Shown: positions 1 through 9,842 of the stretch, piece after piece | How positions within the stretch are numbered: the stretch's first letter is position 1 | Layout: the number at the start of each line of letters is the position of its first letter | NCBI GenBank assembly: GCA_030374765.1 | Contig: JARGXX010000092.1 | Span: forward strand, 1,054,001 to 1,118,000 | Origin: Agarophyton chilense | Lineage: Eukaryota > Rhodophyta > Florideophyceae > Gracilariales > Gracilariaceae | Reading direction: 5' to 3' | Length of the DNA: 64,000 nucleotides | Program-made: the position numbers and the translations under genes | Notes under the pieces: model-generated | What the model was told of the DNA's origin: nothing | The model's input: only the letters and a program-made list of their open reading frames with translations | Database searches by the model: none

Positions 1-1349
1 CCCATTCATCATCTTTTGAAGAAGAGGAACAAGAGACCCTTGATGATTATTCGGATGCAGACCCGTTCCTTGCATTAGCAGACACTGACCCTTCAGTTCA
101 ACTCGAGCGAATCTCGTGCACTGAGCTCCTCAATGAGCAACACGCCGATACGTTTTGTGCGTCGATACGCTCTCGTCTTAACGGGGGGGAGGAGCTCCCC
201 TTTTCACTCGATTCACGAGGAATACTGTTAAGACATGTCGAAAGGCATGATCAAATCGTGATTCCACACGTCTTGAAGAGTCGAGTACTCTATCTGGCAC
301 ATTACAGCAGGCTGTCTGGTCATGCAGGAGGAACGAAGTTGTTCATGACTCCAAGAAGAGATTTTTACTGGCCTACTTTGGCAATGAACTGCCATGCTAA
401 AGTGAGGTTGTGTACAACATGTGTGAAGAATCGCGTGACGTTTTACAGGAAGCGGAAACCGATGACGTTATTCCAGGCGAAAGCGTTTTTACAATACGTA
501 AGTATCGACATGCTAGGGGAATTGATTCGCTCAAGGCAAGGTTATCGCTACCTATTGGTTATCACCGACCGCTTCCCGAAGTATCGGGATATGCACCGTG
601 GCACGCGCACACCCGTAAGTACAGAAATGGAACCTGAAAGCAGGAAAGATGTTTTGGACTTTGGCCCCAAGGACTTGGAAACGAGTGCACGCGAAAACGC
701 GCCGTTGCCACTTCAGACTGAACCGTCAGGTGAAGCGCCATTCGCTGTTCCGCCGATATCGGCTCCCATCCCTCGTGGGCAGGAAGAAGAAGAAGTATCG
801 CCCCCTGTCGTGTTGCAAGCACCATCGTGCACCAAACAGCGGTCAGAATCGGACAAACCGAAGAAAGTTCATCCACGAATGGAATTGAAAAGTAGCAAGA
901 AGTACGCTTCAATGGAACCTGGAAAACAGGATAGATATTTATCTGAGAAAGGTTCTCAAGGAATGAGTACACTGCCCCTGTGGGCAGAACGACAGTCAGT
1001 CGACGAGTGAACGCTTAGCGACGCTGAGACTGCTAACACAGAGACGCTCGGGTCAGCCCTAAGGCATTTCAAACCTGTTAACAGGAGTCTCGCGCCAACA
1101 GCGAAAGCATTGGGAAACGCCCAGGAATATGTTATGGATCGCATATGTGAACATGGCGAGCATGAAGATACTAGAGAATTACTGTATCGAGTCCGTTGGT
1201 ACGGTTTTCCTCCGGAAGCGGATACGTGGGAACCTATAGCTCATATCCCCCGTTCGCAGCTCGTGCGATATCATCGACGCATGCGATTATTACTCCCCAA
1301 GGAGATCGACTCCTTGATAGTCGAGCTCATGGGCACATCGCATTTCTAA
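1..1349 (+). pseudogene. pol remnant of gypsy element A: integrase part and C-terminal chromodomain
   Basis: The first part matches the integrase entry region of the nested gypsy element, with the His-His-Cys-Cys zinc-binding pattern visible at about 300-430 (HYSRLSGHAGG, then CTTCVKNRV) and the start of the DDE core (LLVITDRF). A Pro/Ser/Glu-rich linker follows at about 600-1080. A chromodomain lies at about 1125-1310, with the aromatic cage-type residues in YRVRWYGF and DTWEP. Chromodomains on integrase define the chromovirus branch of Ty3/gypsy and are thought to steer insertion to marked chromatin. The region is broken and shorter than in the nested copy. Confidence 0.8.
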
Positions 1350-1372
1350 GTATGGGCTACAAAGGTTGTAAA

Positions 1373-1538
1373 AACTCGAAAGGCGAGAAGAAAACAAGAA
1401 ATCATGAAGAGGAAACATGAAGACACGCAAGCAAAGGAGATTTACTGATTATCACCTATGACAAACTCGAGAAGCAAGAAGAAGGATTGAAGAACTCGAA
1501 AAGCGAGAAGGGAAGTATGAAACTCGAGAAGCGAGAAG
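1373..1538. repeat. Four imperfect 18-bp repeats in a purine-rich block
   Basis: Copies of AACTCGARAAGCGAGAAG-like sequence lie at 1373-1390, 1464-1481, 1493-1510 and 1521-1538. The whole stretch from 1350 to 1620 is rich in A and G on the plus strand. It fills the gap between the ends of pol and the convergent accessory frame. Confidence 0.75.
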
Positions 1539-1649
1539 AGATGAAGACTAGAAGATAAGAAGGGAACGTGAAGACACAAAGTCACCGGAGTTTTATTGCT
1601 ATCAAGATACCACCGCAAGAGTGTTGACTGAGAGTCTTTTCTGGGATCA

Positions 1650-3600
1650 TCAAAGAAACGTGCGATCTCGCAGGTTCGCATGAAGCTGTGCGCGATCACC
1701 CTCAACTTGGTCCACGGGAAAGCCCGAATCTAAGAGGAACTGCCTGAGCGGATCCAAGCCTGGATCTTCGACTGGCACTGCACTCTGTTGTTGGGTAAAC
1801 CCATGAAAGTACTCTTGAGCAACTCCCGCCGCTGCGGATTGATCGACGGAAGTCGCTACGCCTGCCAGCTCTGGCTCGTGCTCGTAGCCGAGTTCTGCCT
1901 CAGCTCCCGGCGCTTCCTCATACGGTTCCTCTCCGTTCTCGGATGGAGTAGCATCGTACACGTATCCAGTGAGCTGGTTCGGTGGCATGTCACGCGGGTT
2001 CTCCCGAAGAAAGCGAGCCTGCTCGGAGGTGACCAACTGGCGCGTCCAGGGGTCGTACCAAATGAAATCTCCAGCACTTGCTGTTCGTCCAGGAGAATGG
2101 TCGTGGTGTCTTGCACGGGTTCCGCGAGCGGATTGGTCAGCTGACACTCCAGATCAATCGACACTGTCGATCAAATCCACAAGATGGAGGAAGTCGGCAT
2201 CATTCGCACGGGATCCCAGGACAAGGGAAAGATCGAGTTCTCTCGCATACTTTCGCGCTGTGGGCGACATGTACCAAACTCTAAAGGTATCATAAGCATC
2301 ATAAGCATCCCACAGGAGGAAGACAGTCATCTTGGCGATAAACTCGGTATAAACCACCGTCCAATATCCCGAGAACGGGTCGTTAACCAACGCGGACCCG
2401 ATGTAGGAGATCGCCGGTGGGAGCTCCACAGGGCAACGACGAGGACTCTCGGTCGCCGCCCAATGCTCCGGAATACTGATGTAGCGCCCGAAGCGCGCGT
2501 TCTGCCGGATGCGGTCAATCTCGATCATTTGATACGGCACCAAATAGCCCAAACGTGATCGAGTATGACGTTCCCAACGGGGATAATCCCAATAGGGAAT
2601 GTCACGCTTTCGAAGGAAGCGGAACTCCGCACGGAGAAGAGGTTGCTGAAAGCAGAGAGCTGCATCACGCACACCGCGCACACCGCGCCAACCGCTAACA
2701 TCGACTTCAACGAGTATCTCGATATACGAGTAACCTACACCGTCGATACGGGCTTTCCAGGTATCTTGTTCCCAGTCCTGCGGGAGGATAACCGTACTGA
2801 TGAATCGGTGAAGAGGTTGGTAAATCAGCTTGGTGAGCCGCGTACGGGCTTCAAACAAGGTTTCCGTTGAATATCGCGCAATCGCGTTGTCTGGCAAGAA
2901 ATATGGCTCGCCCAGTCGTCACTATAAATCACGTGTTCCGGAATACCGTCAGGGAAGTACCTACCGTGTACATACTGTTGTATTAACGCGTCATCGCGGA
3001 TAGCAACTGGTTCAAACCAGGGCGCTTGCGCGAAAAGTTCAACGTTGTCGAGAGGATCTCGTCCATAGAAATCCGCAGGGTGCAGGTAGCTCCGCTGAGC
3101 ACGACTGGAAGGAGCTCGAATCACATCCGCAGAGGCGACGTAAGCCGCGTTCGGCATCGGAGCCACGGTTGGTTAAGGTAACGGTACCGGACGCAATCCG
3201 GTGTACGGCGTGGGGAACGAACGGTATGGACCGAGTTGAGCAGTAGGCTGCGACGCATAACCAGCAGTGTTGGACGGAGCCCCAGAAGGCACATCCTCAG
3301 AGGAGAGCTGGAACGGGTTGGACCCGGCGTTCGGATCCATCGCGAGAGATCGAGCTGAAGAGCGGTGAGGAACAAAATGCTGTTGAGAACTGTAGGAGTT
3401 GGTCGGGCGGCGAGGAATTCGTGATGACGATGAGTACCCGTAACACCGGTCCGACCGCGTATAAACGCTTCTTGCGTCCCCCATGGTTCGCGCTTAACGA
3501 GGGGGGTATGTAGTTTTCTACTATGCCAGGGAATCCGATAGGTTGGTTTTTCGCGAAGTCGCGGTTGGAACTCATGAGTGAGTTTTATCATCAGCATTGT
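1650..3600 (-). pseudogene. Antisense accessory reading frame of gypsy element A
   Basis: Minus-strand coding sequence that converges on pol. Similarity to the plus-strand frame at 11717-13654 is clear in several blocks: APWFEPVAIRDDALI against APWFHPIAVLNEALI, SRLGYLVPYQMIEI against SRFGYLVPYKNVEI, the ELPP block followed by a tyrosine-glycine-serine motif, and GDFIWYDPW against GDFIYFDPW. The N-terminal part is rich in Pro, Ser, Ala and Tyr, and the C-terminal tail is acidic and probably disordered. I recognise no known enzyme or structural family and see no membrane segment or signal peptide. It is broken in a few places. A likely start region is near 3340, where the sequence resembles the start of the other copies. 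Confidence 0.7.
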
Positions 3601-4240
3601 GATATGAAGCGGCATCCCGCATAGGATGCCTAGGGGCAGAATGTCTTAGTGGAACACGTGGCGTCATGGTTCGAATGGCTTACCACGGCGCGCGCATAGT
3701 TGCGACCCTTCCTAGGGGAATGCCATATTCGCAACGGCGCATGTGGTGGCCATCCACGTGGAGGGCTTTACTACTCTTTGTAGCTAGACGTCCATTAGGG
3801 ACCATACCCATACAGTGGTTTGGCTAAGTGGCTGACCACTGGGTATTATTTATATATTTATTCGGGCACTCACCTTGGTACACAGTATATAGTGTACCAG
3901 AGGTGGTCGCCGACTCCAAGTAAAGGAGACAACATGGGCATCATGACTGTTCTGTTCCTCGCTTAAAATTTTTTAACCGGAGATCCGGAAGAGCTATAAT
4001 AGATAGTCAGCCCCCAACCACTTCACGAGCCGTCTCGTACCTACGTTCCATCAACGTTTTACAGTTGCACTGTTCACTCTGGCCGGCGAGTAGTGGCCTT
4101 ACACCCCACTTCCAGCTCGCTGGTGTTGTAGCTCTACCACCCCTTTTTTTCGCCGCAAGCGACCCATCGGCAGTCCGAACGCTGTCGCAGGTGTCTGCTC
4201 TCTCCATTAGAGGGGATACTACACGACCGAAGTAAATTCC
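3601..4240 (+). mobile_element. LTR and flanking 3' region of gypsy element A
   Basis: This stretch is similar along most of its first 410 bp to 57670-58070, so both are copies of the same gypsy family's 3' region and LTR. Shared landmarks are a hairpin (here GGTACAC at 3877-3883 pairing with GTGTACC at 3892-3898) and a conserved block of about 27 bases at 3908-3934, followed by a TTAACCGGAG motif. The exact LTR start is uncertain (near 3601 or near 3820), and the right end is cut by copia-like sequence. Confidence 0.6.
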
Positions 4241-5055
4241 AAGGCTGACTACCTTCTTTTGTTTTTCTTCTTTTATCTTTCTCTTCTTCTCGTTTTTTCC
4301 CCTCTTATGTTTTTCTTTTACCTAACCTACGCTCAAGTTGTGAAATCGGGGCAAAAGAGGCGAGAAAACACCGACGGGAAATTGTGCGCAGGTTCGCGGG
4401 GCAAGAATTTGTATATGGAGAAGTAAGGGAGGGGTCTGATGCCCTTGACGTTTACTGAGGGGCTGTCCAAGGTGTCTTAAGTACTTCTAAGAGTTTACTG
4501 TTCGGGAAAAAGTCCTAGAAAGGCTACCTAGCATTGGTCTGTGCCCGAAGTGATGGAATCCCGAATGGAATCTTGCGTGGGTCTGAAGCGTGTGCTTAAA
4601 GAAATTGGATGGAAAGTTTAAGATACTGTGCCCATTCGTTCGGACAACCAGTGCGTCATTGACTGTGCAAATGGTGAACGCCGTCCATCGGGTGGTGCAA
4701 GGCACATAGACGTGAAACGGCTCTTCTTACGCCGGTTGGTAAAGGAAGACGAAATAACCATAACCTACGTTCACAGCAAGGACAACGACGCTGACTCCCT
4801 CACCGACCCAATTGGACCTCATCTTCACAAGAATAATACAGACCGCGTTGGTCTTGGAGGAGCCGTCAAGAAGGAGTGTTGAGGTTTGGTCAACTGTGCC
4901 CTTAAGCCTTTTGGTATGTTTGAAATAGTTGAAAACCAAAAGTGGATTTAAGCATGTGCACTTTTGGGCACCCTCCCCGACAAAAAACATATGCGCCTCA
5001 TCTCACTCTCAACGTGAAACGGCCATCTCATTGGCTACTGCAAATGCCCTCATGC
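4240..5055 (+). mobile_element. Ty1/copia element C, internally deleted remnant
   Basis: At 4240-4352 there is a T-rich LTR end resembling the LTR end at 56753-56890 read on the minus strand. A short internal part with copia RNase H follows (4450-4882), and then the start of a 3' LTR (4877-5055, beginning TGTTGAGG after a purine-rich tract). That LTR start matches the minus-strand LTR at 57423-56753 closely until it stops at about 5055, where another copia element begins. Broken in many places and cut at both ends. Confidence 0.7.
4450..4882 (+). pseudogene. copia RNase H remnant
   Basis: The reading at 4628-4882 contains the typical end of copia RNase H: SDNQCVIDCANG, then RHIDVKRLFLRRLV, then ITITYVHSKDNDADSLTDP. 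In intact copia elements this is the C-terminal end of the polyprotein, just before the polypurine tract and 3' LTR, and that is its position here. It is a fossil. Confidence 0.8.
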
Positions 5056-6034
5056 ATCTTTTATCACGTTTACAGATGACTATACTCGAAAATCTTTTGT
5101 CTACTCCATGAAAACGAAAGAAGAGACGGTTCAGAAGACGGAGGAATTTATTGAAATGGCTGAAAATCAAACTGGACTTTCTGTCGAAAGAATTCGCAGT
5201 GACAGAGGGGGAGAATATATGTCTACCGAACTTCAAGAATTTTTTAAATCGAAAAGAATTGTTCATGAGCCAACAGCTGCCCACCAGCCGCAACAAAACG
5301 GAATCCCTGAAAGACTAAAGAGAACATTATGTGAAAAAGCTCGTTTTATGCTTTATTATCATAATACTTTAAATGACTTCCGGCTGAGGCAGTACAAACA
5401 GTAAACATAAACAGAAATATTATTCCAACCAAAATTCTAAAAGACATGAGTCTCGAAGAAAAATGGTCTAGAAAGAAGCCGAACATTTCGAATCTCAGAG
5501 TTTTTCGATGCAAGGCCTATGTTTTTATTCCATAAGAAAAGCGAACAAAATGGGATGCTAAGTCAAGCCTATGTACTTTTATCGGGTATGACGGAAAAAA
5601 CTACAGATTCATGGACAACAGTATAAAAAGGCTATAAGTAAGTGCAAATGCACAGTTTTTGGAGCTCCCAAAAGACAATGAATTTGAAGTGAACAAAGAA
5701 GAAAATAATTTCGAAGAACAACTGGAAGAAAGCACTTTAACCACAGCTAATAATCAAGAACCAGAAATTCAGAACGAGAAATTTTTGGAAACACATCAAA
5801 TCGTCTCAAGACGATCCTGAAGAGCCAGGAAGATACCAGCATGGCTGACGTACGAGCATGTTGGAGAAGATGGAAACACTGTAACAGGAGCAGTTATGAT
5901 AATAGCAAATGAAATGGAAACTCAATCTTTTAAAGAAGCAATAACTATCTCATGACCAAAATTATTGGAGCACCTGAATGAAAAAAGAAATGAAGTCCAT
6001 AATACAAAACAATACATGGAATCTGGTACCAAAA

Positions 6035-6668
6035 TGTCGTACAATCACCTCTGGGGTATGCTACTGTCTTGTCTCGGGAGCGTAGTGACGCTCAACCGTA
6101 GGGAGCGTGTTGACGCTCAACATTAGAAGGTAGACGTTGTAAACCTCGATGGTAACAAGACACCGTGAAAATCTGCAGGGGCAAACGGCGTGGCGACTAG
6201 CCTATACCATATAGGTGAACGATGGTAGGCGTCGACGAGCGGGAAAGCCTGTGTGGTAGTTGAGAAACAATGAACCAAAAGGTATATTCGTGACCCAAGT
6301 GATGCCTGTCTTTCTCAGATTAGGATGGGGGAGGAGCAGCTCCCTATATGCAGTGGACTGCACTCTCCAGATCACCCGGGAGGTGCCAACAAGGCACGGT
6401 CTTTGACCTAGTGTCAGAGACCTGGCCAACACAGGCTACAGAGCCAGCTGGCCTCTCAATTAATGTACTAAAATACATATAATTACAATTACTATTACTA
6501 ACAATTACTCAACCAGAAGGTACATGTCAACACTACACGTGGCTGACAACACCTAGATGGTAGCTCGCCCGGAGCTGCATGGACGATGATCCCTCGCATC
6601 CATCACCTACAGGGTCAGTCTAGTATATTGACAACCTCAAAGGTCAGACCTTTTGCCACTATACGACA
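6035..6668. mobile_element. Solo LTR, copy 1 (634 bp), inserted in copia B
   Basis: The piece begins TGTCGTA and ends TACGACA, a perfect 7-bp terminal inverted repeat with the TG...CA form of LTRs. It is flanked by the 5-bp direct repeat CAAAA (6030-6034 and 6669-6673), a target site duplication. A second copy lies at 55393-56023. No coding sequence lies inside. The internal part of the element must have been lost by LTR-LTR recombination. Confidence 0.85.
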
Positions 6669-7362
6669 CAAAACAAACTGGAATGCGATTTTTAACGCCA
6701 AACTGGGTATATAAAATTAAACCAAGTACAGAAAACCAAGTAAGAGTATTTAAAGCCCGACTGGTGTGCCGGGGATTTCAATAAAAATACGATATGGACT
6801 ATTTTGAAACTTATGCACTTGTTGTGAGAATGATGGTTTCTCTGCAATTGATGCTTGCCCTTTCTATGCAACTGAAAATGCAAATATGTCAAATGGATGC
6901 AAAAACATTTTTGAATAGACTACTAGAAGAAAAGTTATACATAGAGCGACCGGAAGGATTTAAAAGTACAAAATATCCGACGCATATTTGCAAATTGGAA
7001 GAATCTATTTATGGTTTAAAACAGGCACCAAAAGCTTGGTACAAAATAATCAGCTTAGTCCTAGGAGAGATAGAATTAAAAAAATGCAACACAGATGATG
7101 GAATTAATGTGGGAATTATAAATGGACATCTAATATTTATTGCTTTATACGTAGATTACTTTGTCATTTCCACTGCAGATATTGGAACAATGAAGTTCGT
7201 CAAATCAAAATGAAGCTCACATTTACATATCGAGAATTAATCGGATCAATCATGTACTTGATGCTTGGAACAAGACTAAACTTGGCTTATGCAGTCACTA
7301 ATCTAAGCAAATATTCTGAAACTTTTTCTATTGAGAATTGGTCTGCCTGCAAATAAATATTA

Positions 7363-7786
7363 CGATATGTGGTGCGCTGGTGCTATCGTGGCAACCATTC
7401 GAATAGGCCAGTTGGTTAATTCCACTTGGATCTAATCCTTCGATTATCGCCCTTATGATTCTTTTCGAAAAGGAAATATTTATTTTCCATTATTTACCTC
7501 GACCGCACCGCCGTCGAACTGCACCTCCGCCGCCGCTCCATCGTGAAAAAGCTCGATTTCGAGGAACCACTTTTGCTAGACACTACGCGCAGCTTTTTGG
7601 GTTGGTGGTCTGGGCTGAAATCCCGCACAATCGATTTAACGTATCTTTCTATCCTCTTCTTCACGGAATAAGCTCCTTCCTCGATCAATTCGTTGATCAG
7701 GTGGTGTGGACGCAAGGCCAGTTTTCTATGACCTATATCGCATATCGTTGTGACCGGTTGCTCACCACAGATACATACAGAAGACA
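7363..7786 (+). mobile_element. Unidentified insertion in copia B RNase H, possibly a tRNA-derived SINE
   Basis: About 420 bp of G+C-richer sequence interrupts the A+T-rich RNase H region of copia B. Near its left end are TAGGCCAGTTGG (7404-7415), close to a tRNA A box, and GGATCTAATCC (7428-7438), nine of eleven positions matching a B box. The spacing is shorter than in a true tRNA. I could not find a target duplication. The rest is unrecognised. SINE identity is a weak inference. Confidence 0.35.
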
Positions 7787-8305
7787 AAAGACTTATATGT
7801 TTTATATAACTGGAAAGAAAACAACTCTTTTGAAATATTCAGTGATGCCATTTGGGGAAATACAGAAGACCAAAAATCTATTTCAGGATATGCAAGCTAT
7901 TATGGAAATTGTTTAATATCGTGAAGCAGCCGTAAGAAAAATTGTGTTGCTTTATCAGCTACGGAAGCCGAATTGATTGCATCATGTAAAGCAGTGAAGG
8001 AAGGACAATAGCTGTCGAAATTAATTTATGAAATGACAGATGCCATTTGCGAACCATTAACTGTGTATGTGAACAATCAGTCGGGAATATCTATTTCTAA
8101 AAATGAAGGAAGTCATAGAAAATCGAAGCACAATGCTATTAAGCATTTTTATGTTCAAGAGTGTGTGCAGAAAAATTATATTGAAAACGAATACTGCCCT
8201 ACAGAAAATATGGTTGCCAATATCTTTACCAAGGCTTTCTAGAAAATTAAGCATAAAAGTTTGTGCATTTGCTTGGACTGAAGCAGTTCTAAAAATGAGA
8301 GGAAG

Positions 8306-8570
8306 TGTTTTATAAACCTTTAGAAGGTTTTGAAAGGCAACTGTAAACTGCTGCATATGATAGAAAAATGTGGAAGCATCTACAAGCTTCTATAGAACTT
8401 TATGTAGAAAATGCAAGAACTATCTTAGAAGTAAAAGATATGCGTCTAGAAAAAAAAACAGGTGCTTCAAATCATTATAAAATGAAAGGACAACAGAGAC
8501 AGTCGAAGAAAAACGAACTAAAGTCACCCTTCATATAAGTATCCGTGTTCAAGTGTACATTAAACGATCA
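8306..8570 (+). mobile_element. 3' LTR of copia B
   Basis: It starts TGTTTTATAAACC directly after the purine-rich tract GAGAGGAAG and ends CGATCA, where sequence of the 4-kb tandem-repeat unit begins. In complete units the bases next to this point are CTTTT, so the element seems to have inserted inside an array unit. The matching 5' LTR is not in the window, so the target duplication cannot be checked. Confidence 0.65.
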
Positions 8571-9124
8571 CTTTTTACCAGCTCAGCTCCTAAGGGTGCC
8601 GATCATTTTCTACTATGGCACGTCCTGCTCGGTATTCGTCTCCCGAATTTGCGAAAACACAACTTCAGCTGTAGTCAGAGCCATCATTTAGTATCTGTCG
8701 CTGCCTTTTCCTTTTTTCAGTAGGTATTGACGATGAAAAAAGCACCCACTGCGCCTCACGCCTCACTAATCAGCTGCTTCTCACATCCGCCAGCTGTCAC
8801 TACAATCGAAGCAGTGCCTATTCGACTGTACAAGCTCACGGGACGATCGCCTGTTGTAGTTTGTTCAGCATGAAGGACATCGCTCAGATGGCGGCCTGCA
8901 CTGGTGTCACTGATACCTCGTGTAGCAAGTGAATGATGATCCAATGAGTTTGTTTTTTCTTGCACCATAGAAGCGTGCGGCTCAGACACTTGAAAAGGGT
9001 GTGAAGAATTCGAATGAACCATAGCACGCAGGCTGTGTTTGCAGGAACCCGTGATCACGCACAACATATCTGGGCAATGTACATCGGTGCAGTGTACATC
9101 GGTGCAGTGTATATCGGTGCTTTG
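8571..9124 (+). repeat. Stranded fragment of the 4020-bp tandem-repeat unit
   Basis: It corresponds to 30242-30840 in the first full unit. By eye there are only about two substitutions, plus a loss of three copies of the 15-bp minisatellite (three here, six in the full units). It lies between copia B and copia A, so it shows that the array once extended to the left of its present edge. Confidence 0.95.
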
Positions 9125-9354
9125 TGTTGGAGAATTGATCGTTACAATCGGACAAGGACGGATACAGTTTTTGGGAACTGTATCGGAATAGTGGCGCAGA
9201 GTTTGTAACCAAAACGATTGAAACTAGATACAAATTTTGAAAAGCCTGTGACCAGTGATTTGAAGCTGGAGGATAGTTTGGCTGCCTATAAAGGGCAGCC
9301 TAAACAAACAGTAAACCCTGGGAACTGCTTAGATTGGTAGATCCTTGAACAAGA
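9125..9354 (+). mobile_element. 5' LTR of copia A
   Basis: It begins TGTTGG and ends AAGA directly before the primer-binding site. The element's target duplication fixes the last base, so this LTR ends in GA and not the usual CA. A TATAAA box lies at 9287-9292, about 70 bp from the LTR end, and is the likely promoter core. Confidence 0.9.
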
Positions 9355-9369
9355 GGTTATGGGCCCAGC
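9355..9369 (+). promoter_or_regulatory. Primer-binding site of copia A, half initiator tRNA-Met type
   Basis: GGTTATGGGCCCAGC is the complement of the anticodon stem-loop of eukaryotic initiator tRNA-Met (GCTGGGCCCATAACC, with CAU in the middle) and not of the tRNA 3' end. Drosophila copia and yeast Ty5 are known to prime from a cleaved half of this tRNA. The site touches the LTR end, as in copia. Confidence 0.9.
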
Positions 9370-9416
9370 CCACGCGACGACTACTGCGTAAAATACCACA
9401 CAACTAACCGTGCGCA

Positions 9417-9842
9417 ATGAACGAAGACTTTACTGACGTTTCGAAGCTGCGAGTTCCGCTACTCGAAGCAGACAACTGTTTCATTTGGTCGAAGAAGCTC
9501 AAAATCGTTTTGCGCGCGAAAGGAGTCTAGCGCATCGTAGACGGCACAGAACCCCCACCGAAAGGAGAATCAAAAACCGCATGGGAATACGATCAGCGAT
9601 CAGATATTGCGTTGCCAAGTTTATTGCTATCTGTCCACGAATCTTATGTAGCACCAGTTCTCGACATAAAGGATCCCACTGTAGTCTGGACTAAGCTCAA
9701 GAATACCTTCCAAATGGTATCGCAGTCGAGCGTGGATGCGCAATTAGAAACGCACTAAGACCTATCAATGAACACCAATGAGAGTGTTTTGGAGTACATA
9801 AGTCGCCTAGCAGCAATTGAGTCTAAGTTACGTGGCATTGGC
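9417..9842 (+). pseudogene. gag, N-terminal part, of copia A
   Basis: The reading starts at the ATG at 9417, 47 bp after the primer site. The translation has the features of copia-type gag: a start with an LLEADNCFIWSKKLK-like segment near residue 20, then VWTKLKNTFQM and a LEYISRLAAIESKL helix. These proteins form the particle shell. It ends at the left edge of the gypsy insertion, whose target duplication TTGGC lies at 9838-9842. It is a fossil part. Confidence 0.8.

Larger units (their letters stand above)
1..4240 (+). mobile_element. Ty3/gypsy element A, 3' part, chromodomain type, broken
   Basis: The window opens inside the pol region of a gypsy element read on the plus strand. The order is integrase, chromodomain, a purine-rich gap, an accessory reading frame on the opposite strand, then LTR-like sequence. 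The same order is found in the nested gypsy element at 9843-22788 and in the one at the right end of the window, which supports the limits given. The left end lies outside the window. The right end is placed where sequence resembling a copia LTR begins, and could be off by tens of bases. It is a fossil with several breaks. Confidence 0.8.
5056..8570 (+). mobile_element. Ty1/copia element B, 5'-truncated, A+T-rich, broken
   Basis: Plus-strand copia order is seen: integrase core (about 5056-5400; SDRGGEYMSTELQEFF, then HQPQQNGIPERLKRTL), reverse transcriptase (about 6690-7250; MDAKTFLNRLLEEKLYIERP, IYGLKQAPKAWYK, ALYVDYFV in place of the usual YVDD box), RNase H (about 7790-8240; ends in the NMVANIFTKAF motif) and a 3' LTR (8306-8570). 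It is visibly richer in A+T than the gypsy elements, which points to a different family or age. Two other elements sit inside it (6035-6668 and about 7363-7786). The 5' end is missing. Many breaks. Confidence 0.85.

Noticed and set aside
7494-7787. 97-codon minus-strand frame in the copia B insertion, starting MSSVCICGEQPV
   Set aside because: No domain is recognisable and no second copy is in the window, so it cannot be told from chance.
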